Positions 59,234 to 64,000 of a stretch of DNA of 64,000 nt are shown one piece after another. How positions within the stretch are numbered: position 1 is the stretch's first letter; each line of letters starts with the position of its first letter. The DNA is from Calendula officinalis (lineage: Eukaryota > Streptophyta > Magnoliopsida > Asterales > Asteraceae), in the NCBI GenBank assembly GCA_963853835.1, contig OY970823.1, positions 8,946,001 through 9,010,000 of the forward strand, in the 5' to 3' direction. Made by a program: the position numbers and the translations under genes. Under the pieces are notes generated by a model. It searched no databases and was not told the origin of the DNA. It saw only the letters and a program-made list of their open reading frames with translations.

Positions 59234-59918
59234 TGTAGGATTCACATGGCGGAACTTGAATCCCACATTACTGGATCTCTACTAAACAATGAGATCACGA
59301 GAAGAATAAGATGAAGAACATTACCTTTAGATCGCTAAAGAATGATCCACCTCTACTGCACCACCTGGACACGCTGCAAGACCGCGTTGTACCAACAAAG
59401 CAGTACACGAACTCGTGTATGTGTGTGTGTGTTCTTCGTCGACCGAAACAAGCAAAAGCCGAAACCCCTTTGGGGTTCTTTCGATCGGACGCATGAGAGA
59501 GAGAGGAGGAGGGATTAGGGTTTTGAGTGTGTAATGTGATTAACCTAAAACCCTTAACACATGCCTCTTATTTATAAGGTTATATGTTACGTTTAGGTCC
59601 TTGGAGTTTAATTATGATTAATCTCATAATTAAACTTCCGATTGACATTTTAAACCCTTGGACTTTTGCTAGTTAATTAATAAGCAATTAATTAACTGTC
59701 CGTTAAATATTTAACTTAATATTTAACCTTCCTCATAAATAATAATTAACTTATTATTATTTATTCTCTTCTTTATAATTAACTTAACTAGTTAATTATT
59801 CCACACAACTTACTTTATTCGGTTGTCCATTATTGGGTGTGTAGTGGTGTGACCCTTTAGTGCCTTATAACATTGGACACGGTGACACGTGTATTTATCT
59901 GTGCACATAATTCCTTCA
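59234..59918 (-). repeat. E4 3' LTR
   Basis: 685 bp. Minus strand from TGAAGGAATTATGTGCACAG (59918) to GTGAATCCTACA (59234). The lower boundary is set by the TG/CA rule and by similarity to the other LTR ends, not by a second LTR. Confidence 0.75.
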
Positions 59919-59930
59919 GACTCCCACTTG
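59919..59930 (-). other. E4 polypurine tract
   Basis: CAAGTGGGAGTC on the minus strand, adjoining the LTR. Confidence 0.8.
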
Positions 59931-60794
59931 TGCAAGTTAAGAATCACTTTCTAATCATCGTTGGCCTAAAGCGGTCCCTAGCCAGACATTTAAGATAACC
60001 ACGTTATAAGAACTCTTACATCCAGAGATAATATTCATAAAATGAATAACACTAACAGATTTTCCTTTCGCATCATGATATTTCTTAATTTAAGTAATAG
60101 ACATGGAGCAGGGATCTAGTTCTATATACTCGAATTTTCTCGACACTGATTTCGACTTTCTGTAGTAACGAATTACCGAATGATCTAATCATTCTCCGAG
60201 CGCGGCCACGCATTTCAGTAGTCTTTATCGTCGAGCGGCCATGTAATATCTCTTCTAGTTAAAGAAGGCACAAATTCCATCTTGACAACTCATGTTATCT
60301 TGCCCACGATTTCCGCTGTCTTAGTCAAGTTCCTTATGATCACCCTTTTACGTTGTGATGTTAAATAAATGCTAAAGATCAGAAGTCACCGTGTCTCAAA
60401 CCAACTGTCACAGGTCAGAGGACATCTACTCGAAATTACTTATGCTTGGGCTCCATGAAGTAATCTTGATCTTTTGGTCACGTCTAATGTTTAGCAAACT
60501 CTGTAAACATCTATGAATATTTATTTTAACAACCCTTGTTTCTCTATTCAATAACTATGAATAGGCCAATATTCATACTGGTATTAACTCTTGAATCTAG
60601 CTCCCACTAAATTCAAGCAACCACAGATATTTTAGATACTCAAAACTTTACGTATCAAGGATAGGTTTAAAACATGTTAAGAATAGATAATGTGAAAATA
60701 TTACGTAAAACTTTCTATTTCAATCCCACGAAATGTTATTACATAATGTATCGATTTCAAACATATCTATGGATATAATCAAAATTACTAGCTA
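59931..60794 (-). other. E4 3' untranslated region
   Basis: About 860 bp between the pol end and the polypurine tract. No frame with a domain; no sign of a third ORF like that of E1-E3. Confidence 0.6.
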
Positions 60795-63710
60795 CCAACA
60801 TTTAGGTACTTCATGCCTATAGCGTGTGCATGTTTCTCATGCTTTGGTCCAGCTAGTGGTTTTGTCAACGGGTCAGCAACGTTGTCATCCGTTGGTATTT
60901 TCTTAACTATAATATCAACCCTCTAACATACTCACGTATGAGGTGATATTTGCTGCGCACATGCCTGGTATTTTGATGCTCTCTTGGCTCAACAGCTTGC
61001 GCTATTGCTCCACTATTATCACAGAATATTTCGATGGGTCTAGAGATACTGGCAATAACTCTAAGATCCTTGATAAAATTCTTAAGCCACATGGCTTCTT
61101 TTCCAGCATCATTTGCGGCAATGTACTCAGCCTCTGTAGTCGAATCTGCTATCGTATCTTGTTTCTGACTCTTCCAAGATATAGCTCCTCCGTTTAGTGT
61201 GAATACAAATCCCGATTGAGATTTGTAATCGTCTCTGTCGGTTTGGAAGCTTGCATCCGTGTAACCAGTTACACGCAATTCTTCCAACGAACCTCCAAAG
61301 ACCAAGAACATTTCTTTCGTCCTCCTCAAATACTTGAGGATGTTCTTGACAGCTACCCAATGGGGCTCACCAGGATTCTTTTGATATCTGTTTGTAAGAC
61401 TTATGGAATAAGCAATATCGGGCCTAGTACATAGCATGGCCTACATGATTGATCCAATTGCCGAAGCATATGGTACCAAACTCATTCTAGCTTGTTCTTT
61501 TCTAGATGTAGGACTCTGAGCTTTGATCAGTGTAATGCCATGTGTCATTGGAATGAGACCTCTCTAAGAATCACTCATACTGAATCTCTTTCATTTGGAA
61601 ACATTTACCTAACCAGGATTTTACTCCTTGTAATGCTGGTATATGGTTTCCTATGAGCCGTATGTTGTCGACATACAAGACTAGGAATTTTGTGTAGACA
61701 CACACCTCGAACTCACTCTTGACAAAAATAAATTTTTTGATTCTTTTGTCAAAGTGTAAGTTCCAACTTCTAGATGCTTGCTTCAATCCATAAATGGATT
61801 TTAGCAATTTGCATACTTTATCAAGATTCTTTGGATCAGTAAAACCATCCGGTTGTATCATGAATACGTCCTCATTTAACTCCCCGTTAAGGAAGGCAGT
61901 TTTAACATCCATTTGCCATGTCTCATAGTCGTAATATGCTGATATGGCCATAAGAATTCTGATAGACTTAAGCATCGCGACTGGCGAGTAGGTTTCAGAA
62001 TAATCCACACCATGTGTTTACGTGAAACCCTTCGCGACAAGTCGTGCTTTGTAAGTATGCACTTTCCCATCCATGTCAGTTTTCTTCTTGAAAACTCACT
62101 TGCATCCAACAACACGTGATTGTGGTGGCAAGTCTGATAACACCCAGACTTGGTTGTCATACATGGATTGCATCTCTGCTTGCATAGCCTCGAGCCTTCT
62201 TTCAGACTCTATGCCGTCAGCAGCTTCACTGTAGGTTAATGGTTCTAGTAGACTTCCATCATCTTCATCGATCATGAATCCAAGATACCTATCTGGTTCT
62301 TGGCGTGGTCTACTGGACCTACGCGGATTGCGTGTTTCTTCTTCCTCAACCGGTGGGTCTGGTCGGGAATCAACAATTCTCTGTTGAACCGCTGGTTCGA
62401 CTGAAGTCGTAGGTGGATCTTCATTCTCTTCAATTTCTTGAAGCTCTATTTCTTTTCTAGGAGTTTCAGTTCCTAGAAACTTCTCCTCCAAGAAGACACC
62501 CTTCCGAGCAACAAAGACTTTGTTGTTTTCTTGATGATAGAAATAGTATCCTAAGGTTTCCCTTGGATATCCAACGAAGATACACTTATCTGACTTGGGG
62601 TTTAGTTTGTCTGTGAAGTTACGTCTAACGTATGCTTCACAACCCCAAATCTTGAGAAAAGACAATTTTGGCTTTTTACCCGTCCAATGCTCGAACGGAG
62701 TCTTTTCTATCGACTTGCTCGGAACCCTATTCAGTGAGAATGCTGCAGTCTCGAGTGCATGTCCCCAAAATGATAATGGTAGTGGGGAGCGACACATCAT
62801 TGAACGTACCATGTCTAACAAGGTGCGATTCCTCCTTTCTGATACGCCATTCATCTGAGGTGTATACGAAGGTGTGAGTTGTGAAACAATCCCACATTCC
62901 TCAAATATTCGCCTCCTCGATCAGACCGAAGTGACTTTATTTTCTTGCCTAGTTGGTTCTCTACTTCCCTCTGATATTCTTTGAATTTGTCAAAGCTCTC
63001 AGACTTTAGTCTCATAAGAAAGACATAACCATACCTACTGATGTCGTCAGTAAAGGTAATGAAGTAGCGGTATCCACCTCTGGCTTCTGGAGTACAGGGT
63101 CCACGCATATCTGTGTGTACAATCCCTAACAACTCGCATGCCCTTTCATTGTAGTGGTTGAAAGGGTCTTTTGTCATCTTGCCAGATAAACAAGCTTCGC
63201 ATATTGCATATGATTCCAAATCAAATGGCTCTAGAATCCCATCATCGTGGAGCTTCTTTATGCAAGTTTCGTTTATATGACCTAAACGACAATACCAAAG
63301 ATAAGTTTGATTCAAGTTACTCTTGGATGTTTTACTTATATGATAAACGTCTCGTTATATGTTATTTAGATTTAACTTGTGTAGACCATTATGAGAATTT
63401 GCTTTAAAATATAAGATATCATCTTTTAAACACGGAATTGTTTTTCCATAAAACTCATTATAAACACCACTGTCTATAAGTAAATAAAAAGAAATAACAT
63501 TCTTAATAAGTCTAGGAACATAATAACAATCTTTAAGTTCCAAAACTCTTCCTGAAGGTAATTTGAGAAGATTTGTTCCATGGCTTCAGCTCCAACCTTG
63601 GAACCTTCGCCTACTCGTAGTTCAACATCTCCTCGTCCCAGCCTCCTGTTCTTCTTAAATCCCTGCAAATGATTGCAAATGTTATGACCACATCCGGTAT
63701 CCAATACCTA
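60795..63710 (-). pseudogene. pol: E4 pol (broken)
   Basis: Order on the minus strand: protease with DTGCGHNICNHLQGF (63704 on); GAG-pre-integrase LWYCRLGHINETCIKKL with CEACLSGK; integrase D in HTDMRGP, D in RSDRGGEYL, E in MNGVSERRNRTL; acidic linker; reverse transcriptase with DVKTAFLNGELNED and YVDNIRLIG (usual YVDDM changed to YVDN); RNase H with YTDASFQTD, TTEAEYIAAN, CDNSGAIAQA; and the end ADPLTKPLAGPKHEKH in a shifted frame. Breaks lie near 62850-62880, 62000-62100, 61440-61570 and 60910. The DTG protease and RT place it in a copia lineage different from SIRE. RT with Asn in the catalytic pair would be inactive. Confidence 0.88.
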
Positions 63711-64000
63711 GGATTCACTAGAAGTAACGAGACAATCAATCATGAAGATACCTGAATCGCTGACAAAGTGAGCGTCCAACAGTCCCACATCGGACGTGTG
63801 CTCGCAAATATCCTTGCTGCCACAAGCTGGGCAACACAAATCAGCAAGGTCTCTCAACCATACATCGAACTCATCGATTGGAACCTCGGGGAGAGATTCT
63901 TCCTCTAGCCTTTGAACATCGCGTGTACACAAGAGCTTCTCGTGTAGACCTGCGACACTCAGATCAAAATTCCCGACTAAATGTACTACCTTGTCCTGAT
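63711..64000 (-). pseudogene. gag: E4 gag C-terminal part (cut by window edge)
   Basis: Minus-strand frame reading from the window edge to a TAG just before the protease: VQRLEEESLPEVPIDEF, then a Cys-rich stretch CCPACGSKDICEH, then VTSSES and the stop. No classical CCHC knuckle lies in this piece. Confidence 0.6.

Larger units (their letters stand above)
59234..64000 (-). mobile_element. E4: copia retrotransposon, 3' part (runs off window)
   Basis: Minus-strand element with 3' LTR 59234-59918, polypurine tract 59919-59930, pol from about 63710 down to 60795 and the end of gag at the window edge. The 5' LTR is outside. LTR termini (TGAAGGAATTATGTGCACAG to GTGAATCCTACA) match those of the solo LTR at 2053 and of element B. 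So E4 is a relative of that group and shows the coding content those copies lack. Several stops are present, so it is inactive. Confidence 0.9.

Overview
The window is nuclear DNA of a flowering plant, most likely a eudicot. It is AT-rich, contains nested Ty1/copia LTR retrotransposons whose primer-binding sites match the 3' end of plant initiator tRNA-Met, and carries several plant DNA-transposon types. I see no intact host gene, no rRNA or tRNA gene and no CRISPR array. Coding capacity is almost entirely retrotransposon gag, pol and third-ORF sequence, plus short exon pieces of host genes that look captured by a transposon.

Layout. 1-5486 is non-genic, with a degenerate minus-strand LTR remnant (about 1832-3778) that contains a solo LTR (2053-3177, TSD CAATT). 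5487-44458 is one old SIRE/Maximus-like copia element (E1, + strand) opened by later insertions. E2 (13537-25025, +, LTRs differing at 3 of 506 positions) sits in its third ORF. A truncated copia element B (5' LTR from 27116) also sits in the third ORF, and B's LTR is itself split by E3 (27762-39075, - strand, perfect TSD TTTGT, LTRs about 2.8% diverged). A solo gypsy-type LTR (41841-43571, TSD GCTGA) interrupts E1's 3' LTR. E2 and E3 belong to one family; E1 is a related second family.

45020-46157 is a Mutator-like non-autonomous element (9-bp TSD TTTTTAAAA). 46422 to about 51650 is Helitron territory: a helicase C-terminal remnant, two Helitron-type 3' ends, and same-strand exon fragments of an En/Spm-type transposase, a UBP12/13-like ubiquitin protease (introns kept) and a receptor-like kinase. 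51735-57825 holds MITEs (Tourist-like, Stowaway-like, hAT-like). 59234-64000 is the 3' part of another copia element (E4, - strand) that runs off the window.

The most interesting signal is in E1-E3. Besides gag and pol they carry a third ORF that (i) has its own TATA box 117-139 bp upstream of its ATG in all three copies, (ii) contains a GT-AG intron in the E2/E3 family, and (iii) belongs to elements saturated, in coding and non-coding parts alike, with a short family-specific motif (CAGCTGA in E1; ATACTGAG/CTCAGTAT in E2/E3). In coding DNA the motif is read in different frames, so the nucleotide sequence, not the peptide, is what recurs. This suggests a self-contained accessory gene acting on element DNA or RNA. 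In addition, Gag and Pol are in different frames at one conserved short site in all three copies, and E2 and E3 share an in-frame UAG between integrase and reverse transcriptase.
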